In this document: positions 26,287-35,071 of the stretch, one piece after another
Numbering within the stretch: the first letter of the stretch is position 1
Layout of the letters: each line of letters begins with the position of its first letter
NCBI RefSeq assembly: GCF_000717335.1
Contig: NZ_JNYZ01000015.1
Span: forward strand, 127,412 to 191,411
DNA length: 64,000 nt
DNA from: Amycolatopsis jejuensis
GTDB lineage: Bacteria; Actinomycetota; Actinomycetes; Mycobacteriales; Pseudonocardiaceae
Direction of reading: 5' to 3'
The notes under the pieces: model-generated
The model's input: the letters and a program-made list of their open reading frames with translations, nothing else
Told to the model about the DNA's origin: nothing
Database searches by the model: none
Position numbers and translations under genes: made by a program

Positions 26287-27948
26287 ATGTCTGAAATCAT
26301 TCCCCAAACCGGTCCATGGTGGAAAGGGAAAGTGTTCGACACCTTCGAGCCGCGGCCGGGTTCGGGTGGGCCGTTCCGGGGCCGGGTGCGGTCCCTCTCC
26401 GAGGTCGTTCCCGGAGTACCCGCGCTCACCGACGAAGCGATAGGCTGGCTCGCGCATCTGCACCGCAAGGTCGGTTTCGGTGGTACCTGGGCGAAAACTG
26501 ACGTGCCGCACGAGTCGTGGGACGACCGGTCGTTCACGCCGTCCGGGAACTTCGCCCGTTACGACTTCTCCTGGAACATGTGGTCGCTGGCGTCGATGGC
26601 ACAAGCGACTCCGGCGTGGCGTGAGGTGTACGGCGAGGTACTCGGCTTCATGAGCGACCGGTACCTCGAATACTGGGCACTCTACGAATGGCTCGAGTAC
26701 CAGGGCGACGACCCGAACCGGGAGAACTACCCCCCGGAGTGGCAGGCCTGGATTCCGCCCGGGCTCGCCGGGAAGTACAACATGACCGGGTGGGCAGGCA
26801 ACGGTTCCGGCGGGTTCGAGTTCGACCCGGACCCGGTCCGCGGCGGCGGCCAGAACCTGATGTACAAGGGATACCTCGACTTCGCCCTGTCGCTGTACGG
26901 CTACGTCACCGGCGACGACAAGTACGACCGGCCTTTCGACGTGGTCTACGACGAGGATCACCGGTTCCGCTACGACCACCGGGAACTGAACGAGCTCATT
27001 GCCCGCCAATGGCGGGAAAGCTGGCCCGGCATCGCCTGCGAGGCAGGGAAGATCTTCCCGCTGTGCAACCTGCTGACCGGCACCGCCGTGCGGTTGTTCG
27101 ACGTCATGCACGGGACGACCTTGCTGACTCCCTTCCACAACTGGAACCGCTACGCGCGGCGCCATTACCACCCGGTCGACGCGGACACCGGCCGGATCAC
27201 GACCACCACGAGCATCTACGACCCGGTGGTCGACGTGACCATGAACGAACCCGGCCAGCAGTCGGCGGGGATCTACGCGTCGATGGCCTGGCACGCGATC
27301 GGCCTGGACCGGCCGACCGCCGAGCGGATGTACGACGGCATGATCCACCAGTTCTTCTGCGAGCAGAAGGACGGCACGGCCTTCCTGTCCCCCGTCGCCG
27401 GGATGGAGATCGACTCCAACGCCGCGACCGGGCTGGGCGCCGCCTGCGCGCTGGAGCTCGGCGACCTGGAGACCTACAGCGCCCTGCGCGGCTGGATGGA
27501 GAACAACTACGAGCCGACCTGGGACGACGAGCACGGCGAATTCTCGCTCGGGTTCGGCCTGAGCGAGCGGTGGCCGCGCGGCCAGTACAACGGCTGGGTC
27601 ATGCCCGCCTTCACCCTCAGCAATCCGGGTGACTGGCGGGACCTGCACGTCAACCCGAACACCGCCAAGTTCCTGGAGCCGACACTCGAAGGCGTCGACT
27701 ATCCGACCGTCCGGGTCCGGCAGGCCTACTACACCGCAACGAACCGCACCTTGAACGTCTCGGTGACCAGCGCCGACCGGCACGCCCTCGGCCGTCCGAC
27801 CTCGCTCACTGTCTCGAACCTGATCGACCAGGCGACCTATCAGGTGCTGCTCGACGGGAAGCAGGTGGACGGAGCAGCTCCCCGCGGCGGGCGGATCGAG
27901 GTCACGACCACGGTCGGGCCGCATACTCTGATCGTCCGGCAAGTCTGA
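26287..27948 (+). CDS. Linalool dehydratase/isomerase-like protein with extra C-terminal domain
   Basis: 553 aa. Residues about 75-420 have the alpha/alpha-barrel pattern of the linalool dehydratase/isomerase (LDI) family: 'YDFSWNMWSLASMA', 'GGQNLMYKGYLDF', 'ACEAGKIFPLCN' and 'GMEIDSNAATGLGAA'. The two cysteines (Cys251, Cys260) keep the nine-residue spacing of the LDI active-site pair; the position matching LDI His129 is Tyr196. Residues 440-553 form an extra beta-rich domain absent from short LDIs. No signal peptide. LDI (de)hydrates tertiary alcohols; here the substrate is unknown. First gene of an operon behind the 26002 operator. Confidence 0.75.
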   Translation: MSEIIPQTGPWWKGKVFDTFEPRPGSGGPFRGRVRSLSEVVPGVPALTDEAIGWLAHLHRKVGFGGTWAKTDVPHESWDDRSFTPSGNFARYDFSWNMWSLASMAQATPAWREVYGEVLGFMSDRYLEYWALYEWLEYQGDDPNRENYPPEWQAWIPPGLAGKYNMTGWAGNGSGGFEFDPDPVRGGGQNLMYKGYLDFALSLYGYVTGDDKYDRPFDVVYDEDHRFRYDHRELNELIARQWRESWPGIACEAGKIFPLCNLLTGTAVRLFDVMHGTTLLTPFHNWNRYARRHYHPVDADTGRITTTTSIYDPVVDVTMNEPGQQSAGIYASMAWHAIGLDRPTAERMYDGMIHQFFCEQKDGTAFLSPVAGMEIDSNAATGLGAACALELGDLETYSALRGWMENNYEPTWDDEHGEFSLGFGLSERWPRGQYNGWVMPAFTLSNPGDWRDLHVNPNTAKFLEPTLEGVDYPTVRVRQAYYTATNRTLNVSVTSADRHALGRPTSLTVSNLIDQATYQVLLDGKQVDGAAPRGGRIEVTTTVGPHTLIVRQV

Positions 27949-27965
27949 GGCAGGGAGGACCCGAC

Positions 27966-28385
27966 ATGTACACGCAGACCCCCGCCGAAGCCCTCGTCAC
28001 CCGCCTGCTGATCGCGCTCGACCGCACAGAGCTGGACGACTGGGGCCACCGGTTGTTCGCCACGGACGCGACCTTGCACGTGGACGGCGGCCACGAGCGG
28101 ATCGACCTGCACGGTCCCGCCGAAATCATCGCGAAGTACCTGAGCCGGCTGCCCGAAACGGCCGATGGCCCGTCGATACTGGCCGGGGTCGGCGTCGCGC
28201 TCGCCGATACCGGGGCGACTCTCGCCTTCGCGCAAGCCGGTGAGCCGCACGAGTTGTTCCTTCACGTCGACGGCGGGAAAATCGACGAGCTCTGGTCCTA
28301 CCCGGCCGGCGCGATGCCGAGGGAAGCCGCGGAAGCGCGAGAGGCCCCGGCAGCCGCGCACCACGGCGGATCGTGCTGCGGTTGA
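27966..28385 (+). CDS. SnoaL/NTF2-like protein
   Basis: 139 aa; 'LLIALDRTELDDWGHRLFAT' then 'HVDGGHERIDLHGPAEIIAK' gives the NTF2 fold start, with a C-terminal sheet through 'HVDGGKIDELWSYP'. It ends in an odd alanine-rich tail closing with 'GGSCCG', which is unusual. It follows the dehydratase-like gene by 17 bp behind AGGGAGGA. Probably an isomerase-like or binding accessory of the same pathway. Confidence 0.75.
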   Translation: MYTQTPAEALVTRLLIALDRTELDDWGHRLFATDATLHVDGGHERIDLHGPAEIIAKYLSRLPETADGPSILAGVGVALADTGATLAFAQAGEPHELFLHVDGGKIDELWSYPAGAMPREAAEAREAPAAAHHGGSCCG

Positions 28386-28414
28386 AGACCACGAACGCAA
28401 GGAGCACCCACCCG

Positions 28415-30043
28415 TTGACTGCCACGAAATCACCCAGCGCCCGGGAACCGGGCGAAGAAGCGGACCGCAAGCGGAGCGTCGCAATCGTCGGGGCCGGTCC
28501 CGTCGGGCTCTGCGCGGCGGCTTGGCTTGCCTACCACGGAATCGCGGTGACCGTCTTCGAGCGGAACCCGGCCACGTCCACCGCGCCCAAAGCGGGCACG
28601 GTGGTGCCGCGGACCCTGGAGATCTTCGACCGGCTCGGGGTGATCGACCGCGTGCGGGAGGAAGGCATCCGCATCGAGAGCCTCGATTTCCTCCACAAGA
28701 GCACCGAAGAACCGCTGATGCGGATCGACATGTCCGAGCTGATGACGGAAACAGCGTTCCCGTACTTCCTGAACCTGCCCCAGCACGAGTTCGAACCGAT
28801 CCTTCTCGCCCGGGCGCAGGAACTGGGCGTGGAGGTGCGCTTCGGCCACCGGCTCGCGTCGCTCGAGCAGGACGGCGAGCGGTGCTTGCTGAAGTTCGAA
28901 ACCGACGGTGGCAGCGCGGATTTCGAGGCATCGTACGTCGTCGGCTGCGACGGCGGGCACAGCACGGTACGCCGTCAGCTCGACCTTCGGCTGCAGGAGC
29001 TGACGCCGCCCGAGCAGTTCGTGGTGGTCAACATCGAAGCCGACCTCCCGGCCGGTCCGCTGTCGTATGTGTGCGATGCCGACGGGTTCTTCACGCGCGT
29101 CCGGCTGCCGAAATTCTGGCGGGTGGGCTGGGCCGCGCCGAACGACGCGCCCCAGGCCACCGAAGCGGAGGTCCGGGAACGGGTTCAGCAGGAAATCGGT
29201 CCTGGACAGCACTTCACCGTCCTGGACTGGGCCCAGTACAGCGCACAGGGCCGGGTCGCGGATCGCTTCGGCGACGGGCGCGTGTTCCTCCTCGGGGATG
29301 CCGCCCACCTCATCACCCCGATCGGCGGCCTCGGCCTCAACTCCGGCTTCGAGGACGCGTTCAACTTCGGCTGGAAACTCGCGTGGGTCCTGCGCGGGTG
29401 GGCCGGGCCGGGATTGCTGGACTCCTACAGCTCCGAACGCCAGCCGGTGATCGCGGTGACCGCCGACGCGATGTCGAAGCGGTCCCGCGGTTTCATGGAG
29501 TTCTCCGCCAACCCGCTCGTCAACGCGGCGCGCTCGCGCCGGCGCAAACGGAGCCTGCGCGATCCCCGCAGCCGATGGCTCAGCGCGTACAACGGCGCGC
29601 TGTTCGGACTCACTTACGGCGCCCCTGCGCCGCCGGGGCAAGGGCTCCGGCCTCCGGTCGCGGTCGGCACCCGGGTACCGGACGGCACGCTGGTCGGCCC
29701 GGACGGCTGCACCCGGCGGCTGCACGAACTGCTCGGCAAGGAGTTCGCCGCGCTCACCTTCACGGGCAGGCCGGACTCGGTGCCGCTGCTCGGGGATCTG
29801 CCACCGGGGCTCAACCAGCTCGTGATCAGCGCTCGGGACGCGCCGGTCGATTCCCCGGCCCGCGCCCGGACGTACTTCGACGTCCGCGGCGACCTGACGG
29901 CACGGTTCGGCGCGACCGGCGAAACCACCTACCTGGTGCGGCCGGACGACTTCACCGCAGCCATCACGCCCACCGCGCCGGGGGAAATCCTTGCGGCGTA
30001 CGCCGACGCAGTAGACCAGGCGGCACTCGTCCCGGTGCCGTAA
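28415..30043 (+). CDS. FAD-dependent aromatic ring hydroxylase (PHBH fold, MhpA/phenol hydroxylase type)
   Basis: 542 aa from TTG 28415, chosen because AAGGAG lies upstream and the GTG at 28373 overlaps the previous gene. FAD motif 'GAGPVGLCAAAWLAYHG' near the N-terminus, the NADPH/FAD 'GCDGGHSTVR' motif and 'LLGDAAHLITPIGGLGLNSG' are intact; residues after about 400 form a thioredoxin-like C-terminal domain as in MhpA. It would hydroxylate a phenolic or N-heteroaromatic ring using NAD(P)H and O2. Third gene of the 26287 operon, convergent with the GntR gene. Confidence 0.88.
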   Translation: MTATKSPSAREPGEEADRKRSVAIVGAGPVGLCAAAWLAYHGIAVTVFERNPATSTAPKAGTVVPRTLEIFDRLGVIDRVREEGIRIESLDFLHKSTEEPLMRIDMSELMTETAFPYFLNLPQHEFEPILLARAQELGVEVRFGHRLASLEQDGERCLLKFETDGGSADFEASYVVGCDGGHSTVRRQLDLRLQELTPPEQFVVVNIEADLPAGPLSYVCDADGFFTRVRLPKFWRVGWAAPNDAPQATEAEVRERVQQEIGPGQHFTVLDWAQYSAQGRVADRFGDGRVFLLGDAAHLITPIGGLGLNSGFEDAFNFGWKLAWVLRGWAGPGLLDSYSSERQPVIAVTADAMSKRSRGFMEFSANPLVNAARSRRRKRSLRDPRSRWLSAYNGALFGLTYGAPAPPGQGLRPPVAVGTRVPDGTLVGPDGCTRRLHELLGKEFAALTFTGRPDSVPLLGDLPPGLNQLVISARDAPVDSPARARTYFDVRGDLTARFGATGETTYLVRPDDFTAAITPTAPGEILAAYADAVDQAALVPVP

Positions 30044-30049
30044 CCAGCG

Positions 30050-30082
30050 AGCTGCCCCGGTCCACTTCGGACCGGGGCAGCT
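30050..30082. terminator. Bidirectional hairpin terminator
   Basis: Perfect 14-bp stem AGCTGCCCCGGTCC / GGACCGGGGCAGCT with a 5-base loop, between the convergent hydroxylase (stop 30043) and GntR (stop 30095) genes. No long U-tract, as usual in high-GC actinomycetes. Confidence 0.8.
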
Positions 30083-30094
30083 TCGCCGGGTGTC

Positions 30095-30787
30095 TCAGAA
30101 CAGGTCCTCCGCGTCGAACTGGCGGCGCGCCACCAGGTTGGCGGCACGGGCCAGGTGCGAATGCAGCTCCCGGACCGCGACGTTGGGGTTGTGCCGGGTG
30201 CAGGCGTCGATGATCCGCTCGTGCTCCCGCTGGCCTTCCTCGGATCCCCTGGTGGAGTTCGTCAGGATCCAGTACCGCTCGCTGTTCGCCCACAACGGCT
30301 TGATCAGCCGGGTGAGCCAATCCGACCCGGCTGCCTCGTAAATCGCCATGTGCAGCTCGGTGTGCGCCTCTCGGGCATCGGCCACGCGGCCGTCCGCGAC
30401 GGCGGCCATCTGGTCCTCCAGGGCACGCTGGGCCCGCTTCGTGTCCTCCTCGGTGAACCGCTCGGCCGCGCGACGGACAGCCAGCTCCTCGAGCGGCAGC
30501 CGGGCCTCGTAGGTGTCGTACAGGTCCTCCACCGAATAGATGCCGACGCGGGCCCCGCGCCGGGGCAGCTGCTCGACCAGGCCGAGGGATTCGAGTCCGC
30601 GCAAGGCTTCCCGGACCGGCATCATGCTCATCCCCAGACGTTCGGCCAGCGCCTCCAGCCGCAGCGGAGTGCCCGGGGCGAGCTTCCCGGTGATGATTTC
30701 CTCTCGCAGGGCCGCAATGGCCGCTTCGACTCGCGTCGGCCCCGTGCTGTTCCGCTTCCGTGCCCCCGCCACCACATCAGCCTCCAT
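30095..30787 (-). CDS. GntR-family regulator, FCD (FadR) subfamily
   Basis: 230 aa from ATG 30787. N-terminal winged helix about 20-85: 'LREEIITGKLAPGTPLRLEA', 'LAERLGMSMMPVREALRGLE'. The FCD effector domain carries the metal-binding histidines in 'HTELHMAIYEAAG', 'EHERIIDAC' and 'LHSHLARA'. FCD regulators respond to organic acids or sugar acids. A TTTGATCAAC site lies 73 bp upstream and a TTGAT-TAT-ATCAA variant 50 bp further, so it is likely autoregulated. It is the only complete regulator within the TTTGATCAAA-marked region and therefore the best candidate for the whole regulon. A longer TTG start at 30868 would overlap the operator. Confidence 0.9.
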   Translation of the reverse strand: MEADVVAGARKRNSTGPTRVEAAIAALREEIITGKLAPGTPLRLEALAERLGMSMMPVREALRGLESLGLVEQLPRRGARVGIYSVEDLYDTYEARLPLEELAVRRAAERFTEEDTKRAQRALEDQMAAVADGRVADAREAHTELHMAIYEAAGSDWLTRLIKPLWANSERYWILTNSTRGSEEGQREHERIIDACTRHNPNVAVRELHSHLARAANLVARRQFDAEDLF

Positions 30788-30859
30788 ACCCGGTTCGTCG
30801 CCGCGCACCGTGATGCGCAAGGATGGACGTATCCTCCGACCGGCCGTCGTGCCACCGGA

Positions 30860-30920
30860 TTTGATCAACTATCCCGACCAATTCCGGCTTTCCTGGGTCG
30901 TGAGGCCTTGATTATATCAA
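30860..30920. promoter_or_regulatory. Operator pair upstream of the GntR gene
   Basis: TTTGATCAAC (30860-30869, one mismatch) and the spaced variant TTGATTATATCAA (30908-30920), centres about 50 bp apart. Confidence 0.65.
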
Positions 30921-31031
30921 TCTGCAACCTGGGGTAAAGGGCCACCGGCGTGACGTGGCCGGTCCGGGTCCCCCTTCCGCGGCGGCGCACCCCCCGGAAA
31001 TCCGGCGGCCTCAGGATAGGACACGGCATCC

Positions 31032-31095
31032 TAGTTTGATCAAACTATCGCCGAAGTGCTTTGATGGAAGCTCATTGACGCCACTTCTGATCAAA
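31032..31095. promoter_or_regulatory. Operator pair ahead of the molybdenum-hydroxylase operon
   Basis: The most symmetric copy in the window, TAGTTTGATCAAACTA (31032-31047, 16-bp perfect palindrome), plus TCTGATCAAA (31086-31095), centres 51 bp apart. Confidence 0.8.
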
Positions 31096-31127
31096 ATTCG
31101 TTGACAGATCGGAAGCAACGGCCGAGG

Positions 31128-32825
31128 ATGGCGGGGCGGGACGAACAGATCGGAGCCCGATTGAGCGAGACACGAGACGGGATGCGGATCGACTGGGACA
31201 TCCCGGTGGTGATGGACGATGGGCTCGCCCTGCGCGCGGACGTCTTCCGCCCGGTTCCCGGCGGCCGGTACCCGGTGCTGCTCAGCTGCGGCCCGTACGG
31301 CAAGGGATTGCGCTTCGAGGAAGGCCGCCCCGAGCAGTGGCGCCGCCTGTGCCAGGACCATCCCGACGTCCCTGCGGGCACCAGCAGCAAGTACGCCAAC
31401 TGGGAAGTGGCCGACCCGGAGAAGTGGGTGCCGCACGGCTACGCGATGGTGCGCATCGACTCCCGGGGCATGGGCCGCTCCCCCGGCTATGTCGACCAGT
31501 TCTCCCCGCGGGAAACCCGGGACCTCTACGACTGCGTCGCCTGGGCGGCCGCGCAACCGTGGTGCACCGGGAAAGTAGGCCTGCAGGGCATCTCGTATTC
31601 CGCGATGAACCAATGGCAGGTCGCGGCGCTGAACCCACCGGGCCTCGCCGCGATCTGCCCGTGGGAGGGCGCCGCCGACCACTACCGTGAGGTGCGCCGG
31701 AACGGCGGGATACTGACGAACTTCCTCATGCGCTGGTTCGAAAACCGGATTCCGAAGGCCCAGCACGGGATTGCCGGGCGCGGCGAACGCAATCCGGTCA
31801 CCGGTGTCCTCGCGTTCGGCGACGAGCTGCGGACCGAGGAAGAGCGTGCGGCGAGCCGGGCCGACCTCATCGCCGAGATACGTGACCATCCGCTGATCGA
31901 CGACTACCTGCGCGAGCGGAACGCCGACCTTTCCCGGATCACCGTGCCCGTGCTGTCGGCCGGGAACCTGGGCGGGCAGGGCCTGCACCTGCGCGGCAAC
32001 GTCGAAGGGTTCCTCCGCGCCGGTTCGCCGCGGAAATGGCTGGAGCTGCACGTCGGGGAGCATTGGGCGCACTTCTACACCGACTACGGCCGGGAACTGC
32101 AGCTGCGCTTCTTCGACCATTTCCTCAAAGGCGAGGACAACGGCTGGGACGCGACCCCGCCGGTACTGCTCAACGTCCGCCACATCGACGGCACCACCAC
32201 GTTCCGGCACGAGGACGGCTGGCCGATCCCGCGCACCCGGTGGACGCGGCTCTACCTGGACCTCGCCGCACGCACTCTCACGCCGGAGCCGCCCGCCGAG
32301 GACCAGTGCCTGGATTACCGTGCACTCGAAGAAGAAATCACCTTCTGCACCGTGGTCTCGGCGGACACCGAGATCACCGGCCCGGCCGCCGCGTCGCTCT
32401 TCGTCTCGTCGTCGACCACCGATGCCGATCTTTTCCTGACGTTACGGGTGTACGCTCCCGACGGCCGCGAGATCACGTTCGCCGGCGCCAACGATCCGCA
32501 CATGCCGGTCTCCCAGGGCTGGCTGCGTGCGTCCCACCGCAAGCTCGACCCGGACCTCAGCACCCCGTGGCGTCCCTTCCACACTCACGACGAAGCACAG
32601 CCGCTGGCCCCGGGCGAGAGGTACGGCCTGGAGGTCGAGATCTGGCCGACCTCGGTCGTCGTGCCGAAGGGATACACGCTGGCACTGACCGTCGCGGGAC
32701 GGGATGACGGCAAACACTCCGATCCGTTGGACCGTCCGGCCGAGGTGTTCGGCGGCACCGTCACGCTCTATGCCGGGAAGGCCCGCCCGGCGTCCATCCT
32801 GCTCCCTATCGTCCCGGAGGCATGA
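31128..32825 (+). CDS. CocE/NonD-family alpha/beta hydrolase (X-Pro dipeptidyl-peptidase S15 fold)
   Basis: 565 aa from ATG 31128; TTG 31101 and ATG 31182 are other options. The S15 hydrolase domain has nucleophile Ser in 'GLQGISYSAMNQW' (about residue 156) and 'VRIDSRGMGRSPG' before it; residues about 350-565 are the jelly-roll C-terminal domain. Members cleave esters or amides such as cocaine. It is clearly paralogous to the 49301-51046 protein, sharing long blocks such as 'NLGGQGLHLRGNVEGF'. First gene of a six-gene operon; 'GGAGG' of the next gene overlaps its end. Confidence 0.85.
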   Translation: MAGRDEQIGARLSETRDGMRIDWDIPVVMDDGLALRADVFRPVPGGRYPVLLSCGPYGKGLRFEEGRPEQWRRLCQDHPDVPAGTSSKYANWEVADPEKWVPHGYAMVRIDSRGMGRSPGYVDQFSPRETRDLYDCVAWAAAQPWCTGKVGLQGISYSAMNQWQVAALNPPGLAAICPWEGAADHYREVRRNGGILTNFLMRWFENRIPKAQHGIAGRGERNPVTGVLAFGDELRTEEERAASRADLIAEIRDHPLIDDYLRERNADLSRITVPVLSAGNLGGQGLHLRGNVEGFLRAGSPRKWLELHVGEHWAHFYTDYGRELQLRFFDHFLKGEDNGWDATPPVLLNVRHIDGTTTFRHEDGWPIPRTRWTRLYLDLAARTLTPEPPAEDQCLDYRALEEEITFCTVVSADTEITGPAAASLFVSSSTTDADLFLTLRVYAPDGREITFAGANDPHMPVSQGWLRASHRKLDPDLSTPWRPFHTHDEAQPLAPGERYGLEVEIWPTSVVVPKGYTLALTVAGRDDGKHSDPLDRPAEVFGGTVTLYAGKARPASILLPIVPEA

Positions 32826-32828
32826 CCC

Positions 32829-33716
32829 GTGGTTCCCAAAACGCACAAGATCGAGCACGTCGAGTTCAGCGTGGCGGATCTCGGCCGCACGCTCGATTTC
32901 TACCTCAACGTCGTCGGCATGGTCGAGCTCGCCCGCGAGGACGGCACCGTGTACCTCGGCTGCGGCCTTGACGACAACTGGGACGTTGCGTTCCGCGAGG
33001 GTCCACCACGGATCGAGCACGTTGCCTTCCGCGTCGACCATGTGGACGAGATCGACCAGACCGCACGCCGCCTTGCCGACCACGGGATCGCCGTCCGGCG
33101 CTGCGACGGTACCGAGCCCGGCCAGGAGCAAGGGATCCGGTTCACCCTGCCCAGCGGGCTCGACATGGAGTACGTCTCGGTAGCCGACAAGCGCTATCCC
33201 GTACTGGCCGCACCGGCCCATCCTCGGCTGCGCGGGTTCCACCCGCTCGATCTCGACCACATCGCCATCCAGGCCCCCGATGTCTCCGAAATATCGCGGT
33301 TCTTCCTCGATGTGCTGGGGTGGAAGGAAACCGAGCACATCGAGCTCAACCCGGGGTCCGGGGTGTGGGAGGGCGCCTTCATGCGGAAGGGCTCGCTGCA
33401 CCACGACGTGACGGTGAACAGCGGTACCGGCCGCCTGCACCACTGGGCGCTGGCGCTGTCCAGTTTCGAACACCTCAAGCTCGCCTGCGACACGCTCGCC
33501 AGTGCAGGCCTCGCCATCGAACTCGGACCAGGACGGCACCTTCTGGGCGGCAACATCTTCGTCTACTACCGCACGCCCGACGGCAACCGGCTCGAACTCT
33601 CGCTCGAGATGGCGGTCATCGACGGCGACATGCCCCCGAAGGCATGGCACGACCGCTCCGGATTCGACGCCTGGGGAGCCTGCCGCCCCACCCCGGAATT
33701 CTTCATCGGCACCTGA
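32829..33716 (+). CDS. Two-domain VOC-family extradiol dioxygenase-like protein
   Basis: 295 aa, two vicinal-oxygen-chelate domains (1-125 and 138-262). The C-terminal domain retains the metal ligands expected for type I extradiol dioxygenases: His144 (LDHIAI), His204/205 (LHHWAL) and Glu256 (RLELSL), spaced almost as in BphC (146/210/260). It should cleave a catechol-like ring next to the two hydroxyls, using Fe(II) or Mn(II). GTG 32829 follows GGAGG at the end of the hydrolase gene. Substrate unknown. Confidence 0.85.
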   Translation: MVPKTHKIEHVEFSVADLGRTLDFYLNVVGMVELAREDGTVYLGCGLDDNWDVAFREGPPRIEHVAFRVDHVDEIDQTARRLADHGIAVRRCDGTEPGQEQGIRFTLPSGLDMEYVSVADKRYPVLAAPAHPRLRGFHPLDLDHIAIQAPDVSEISRFFLDVLGWKETEHIELNPGSGVWEGAFMRKGSLHHDVTVNSGTGRLHHWALALSSFEHLKLACDTLASAGLAIELGPGRHLLGGNIFVYYRTPDGNRLELSLEMAVIDGDMPPKAWHDRSGFDAWGACRPTPEFFIGT

Positions 33717-33750
33717 CCACCCGCTTCCCCGAGCCACCCGGAGCGACGAA

Positions 33751-34584
33751 ATGCTCTTACCCCAGTTCGAATATCGGCGAGCCGAGACGGTCGAGGAGGC
33801 CGTCGAGCTGCTCTCCGAAACGGCCGGCGCGCGGGCGCTGGCCGGCGGTGCCTCGCTCATCAACTTCCTCAAGCTGCGGGTGGCCCCACCGGATCGGCTC
33901 GTCGACATCAGCCGGGTGGGCTCCCTGAAAACCATCGAGGTGCACCCCGACGGGGCCCTCGAACTGGGTGCCGGGGTCACTTTCGCCGAGCTGCTCGCCT
34001 CGCCGGCCGCCGGTGCGGCGCGGCCGATCGTCGCGCAGGTCGCCGCCACGCTGGCCGACGCCCAGGTACGCAATCGCGCCACCGTCGGCGGAAACATCTG
34101 CAACCACGACCTCAACAACAATCTCCCGCCGCTGTTTTCCGCGCTGCAGGCCGAGATGACCATCATGGGCACCGGCGGGCAACGCACCGTCCCCGCCGCG
34201 GAGTTCTTCCGCGGCCCGTTCACCACCGCGATCGGGCACGGCGAACTGCTCACTCGCGTCCGCATCCCCGCCCGGGCCGCCGGGGAAGGCGACGGCTGGG
34301 CCGCAGTCCGGATCGGCGCGGACGGTCCCGGCATCGTCAACGTTGCCGCGACCACGCGCGACGGCCGGGCCCGGATCGCGCTCGGGGCGGTGGCGGGAAA
34401 ACCGGTCGTCCTGACCTGCGCGGCCGAAGAAGACGCCGTGCGTGAAGCAGTACGGACGGCAGAGCTCACGCCCCCCGCGGACGTGCATGCATCGAGCGAG
34501 TACCGGCGGCATCTGGCCGAGGTCCTCGCCGTGCGGGCCGTTCGCGATGCCAACCACGACGGCGGAGGAACCCATGCCGGCTGA
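33751..34584 (+). CDS. Molybdenum hydroxylase, FAD (medium) subunit
   Basis: 277 aa CoxM-type subunit: FAD-binding 'ALAGGASLINFLKLR' and 'TVGGNICNHDLNNNLPPLF' (the second FAD loop), then a C-terminal CO_deh_flav_C domain. Starts at ATG 33751 behind GGAG. Passes electrons from the iron-sulphur subunit to its acceptor. Overlaps the small subunit gene by 11 bp. Confidence 0.92.
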   Translation: MLLPQFEYRRAETVEEAVELLSETAGARALAGGASLINFLKLRVAPPDRLVDISRVGSLKTIEVHPDGALELGAGVTFAELLASPAAGAARPIVAQVAATLADAQVRNRATVGGNICNHDLNNNLPPLFSALQAEMTIMGTGGQRTVPAAEFFRGPFTTAIGHGELLTRVRIPARAAGEGDGWAAVRIGADGPGIVNVAATTRDGRARIALGAVAGKPVVLTCAAEEDAVREAVRTAELTPPADVHASSEYRRHLAEVLAVRAVRDANHDGGGTHAG

Positions 34585-35071
34585 CCGGGAACCACAGCAC
34601 CCCGTGCACGTCACCGTGAACGGGAAAGCCGAGGAGTGCGAAGTCCCGGCCCGGCGGCTGCTCGTGCATTTGCTGCGCGACGACCTCGACCTCACCGGCA
34701 CCCACGTCGGCTGCGACACCGGAACCTGCGGGGCCTGCACCGTTCTGGTCGACGGCAAGGCGATGAAGTCCTGTTCGATGCTCGCCGTCCAGGCGGACGG
34801 CACGGAGATCGTGACGGTCGAAGGCCTGGCCGACGGGCCGGAGCCCACCGAGCTGCAGCAAGCGTTTTCCGAGCACCACGCCCTGCAGTGCGGCTACTGC
34901 ACGCCCGGGATGCTCATCAGCGCCACCCATCTGCTCGAGCGCAACCCGGCCCCGGCACGGGACGAAATCAAGCGGGCGCTGAAGGGCAACATCTGCCGGT
35001 GCACCGGGTATTGGAACATCGTCGACGCGATCCAGTCGGTCGCCGAGCGGACGGGAGATGCCCATGCCTGA
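34574..35071 (+). CDS. Molybdenum hydroxylase, [2Fe-2S] (small) subunit
   Basis: 165 aa. The plant-type cluster is bound by Cys47, Cys52, Cys55 and Cys67 ('GCDTGTCGACT'), the second by Cys106, Cys109, Cys141 and Cys143 ('QCGYCTPG', 'ICRCTGY'). All eight ligands are present. Start ATG 34574 sits inside the end of the medium subunit gene. Gene order medium-small-large is as in CO-dehydrogenase-like operons. Confidence 0.95.
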   Translation: MPADREPQHPVHVTVNGKAEECEVPARRLLVHLLRDDLDLTGTHVGCDTGTCGACTVLVDGKAMKSCSMLAVQADGTEIVTVEGLADGPEPTELQQAFSEHHALQCGYCTPGMLISATHLLERNPAPARDEIKRALKGNICRCTGYWNIVDAIQSVAERTGDAHA

